A DNA stretch of 64,000 nt from Microvirga sp. ACRRW (GTDB taxonomy: Bacteria; Pseudomonadota; Alphaproteobacteria; Rhizobiales; Beijerinckiaceae): positions 744,001-808,000 of the forward strand of contig NZ_JAKRNJ010000001.1 of NCBI RefSeq assembly GCF_022346925.1, given 5' to 3'. Below the pieces are notes generated by a model, which searched no databases, was not told the DNA's origin, and worked only from the letters and a program-made list of their open reading frames with translations. This document shows, in pieces, positions 63,271 through 64,000 of this stretch; within the stretch, counting starts at the first letter, position 1; each line of letters starts with the position of its first letter. The position numbers and the translations under genes were made by a program.

Positions 63271-64000
63271 ATGCCTCATTACCTTGGTATCGATGTCGGC
63301 ACATCGGCGGTCAAAGCGCTGATCGTCGACGCGCAGCAGCGGCCCGTCGCGGAAGCGGATATTCCCCTGGAGGTTTCCCGTCCGCGCAATCTCTGGTCCG
63401 AACAGGGTCCCGAGAGCTGGTGGCAAGCGATTCAGGCGGCCATTGGGCAATTGCGCACCCAAGCGCCTGCGGTCTTTGCCGATGTCCGGGGGATTGGGCT
63501 CTCAGGCCAGATGCATGGCGCCGTCCTTCTGGACGCGCATGACAAGCCATTGCGACCGGCCATTCTCTGGAATGACGGCCGCTCCTTTCAGGAGGCGGAC
63601 GACCTCAAGTCGCAGCATCCGGACCTTTCGCGGCTCATGGGGGTGATTCCCATGCCCGGCTTCACGGCCCCGAAGCTCCTGTGGCTTGCCCGCCATGAGC
63701 CGGAAGCATTCCGCAACTTAAGAAAGGTTCTCCTGCCGAAGGACTATATTCGCCTGAAACTCACCGGAAGCTGCGTCACCGACATGTCCGATGCAGCCGG
63801 GACCTGGTGGCTCGACGAGGCGGCGCGCGATTGGTCGGATGAAGCCCTCTCGGCAACGGGCCTGGAGCGTGCACAAATGCCCGACCTCGTCGAGGGCTCT
63901 GCGCCGTCCGGAACGTTACGCCCCGAGATCGCAGCGGAATGGGGGATGCGAAGCGACGTTGTCGTGGCCGGCGGAGCCGGCGATGCGGCAGCAGGGGCGG
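63271..64000 (+). CDS. xylB: Xylulokinase (partial, C-terminus off the right edge)
   Basis: The frame starts at ATG 63271 behind GGAG and runs open to the end (243 codons seen). The N-terminal FGGY-kinase fold is clear: YLGIDVGTSAVKALIVDAQQ (phosphate loop), then GIGLSGQMHGAVLLDAHD, RPAILWNDGRS and DYIRLKLTG. The GQMHG motif and the WNDGR motif are typical of XylB rather than glycerol kinase. It phosphorylates D-xylulose. It is divergent from the small gene before it, and is not part of the motility set. Confidence 0.88.
   Translation, partial: MPHYLGIDVGTSAVKALIVDAQQRPVAEADIPLEVSRPRNLWSEQGPESWWQAIQAAIGQLRTQAPAVFADVRGIGLSGQMHGAVLLDAHDKPLRPAILWNDGRSFQEADDLKSQHPDLSRLMGVIPMPGFTAPKLLWLARHEPEAFRNLRKVLLPKDYIRLKLTGSCVTDMSDAAGTWWLDEAARDWSDEALSATGLERAQMPDLVEGSAPSGTLRPEIAAEWGMRSDVVVAGGAGDAAAGA

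Noticed and set aside
1..64000. CRISPR arrays, insertion sequences, prophage or integrase genes, tRNA or rRNA genes
   Set aside because: No spaced direct repeats, transposase or integrase motifs, attachment sites or RNA gene sequences were recognised anywhere in the window.

Overview
The window is high-GC DNA from an alphaproteobacterium, most likely of the order Hyphomicrobiales (Rhizobiales). The basis is gene content and order. The sets flgB-flgC-fliE-flgG-flgA-flgI-motE-flgH-fliL-fliP, motB-motC-fliK-transglycosylase and flgL-flaF-flbT-flgD-fliQ-flhA-fliR follow the rhizobial flagellar layout, and an FtcR/Rem-type master regulator is present. A genus such as Microvirga or a methylobacterial relative is possible but cannot be fixed by eye.

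Layout: (1) 1-4150 holds a quorum-sensing module (luxR, a lux-box-like dyad, luxI, a small overlapping gene) beside an XRE regulator and small stress or membrane proteins. (2) 4412-8800 holds two paralogous methyl-accepting chemotaxis proteins and a one-TM protein of unknown role. (3) 8829-16597 holds a DUF1217 protein, a secreted protein, a large flagellin with a long structured leader, cheR-cheB-cheY, a FliL-like protein, a FlgN-like protein, a FlgJ/CheL rod-binding protein and FliJ. (4) 16603-45727 is the main flagellar cluster: export gate, FlbT/FlaF, hook-filament junction, hook, ATPase, rods, rings, switch, stator and the MotC/MotE/FliK set. A lipoprotein with an Inh-like domain and several unknown members are embedded in it. 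(5) 46206-55282 holds a FixJ-like regulator, a heparinase II/III-like lyase, cheZ-cheY-cheW-cheA and FtcR. (6) 56003-62778 holds a bifunctional GGDEF-EAL protein and a multi-PAS FixL-like histidine kinase. (7) The right edge starts a xylulokinase gene.

The genes form one motility system: structure, export, motor, chemosensory signalling, and regulation by quorum sensing, FtcR, FlbT/FlaF, a FixL/FixJ-like pair and cyclic-di-GMP.

The most interesting observation is a candidate structured RNA of about 125 nt made of two tandem modules. Each module is a variable hairpin, then GGCATGAYGCC, 12 nt, a CCGG-type hairpin, and TGARC a few bases later. One copy lies in the flagellin leader (12141-12265, minus strand). 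A second lies in the leader of the GGDEF-EAL gene (56003-56130, plus strand). Stem sequences differ between copies but stay paired. Both leaders start from similar TTGACY-N17 promoters and end about 40 nt before the start codon. This suggests that flagellin and a c-di-GMP enzyme share post-transcriptional control. It may belong to the predicted Rfam motif of Rhizobiales flagellar leaders (flg-Rhizobiales), which I could not check.
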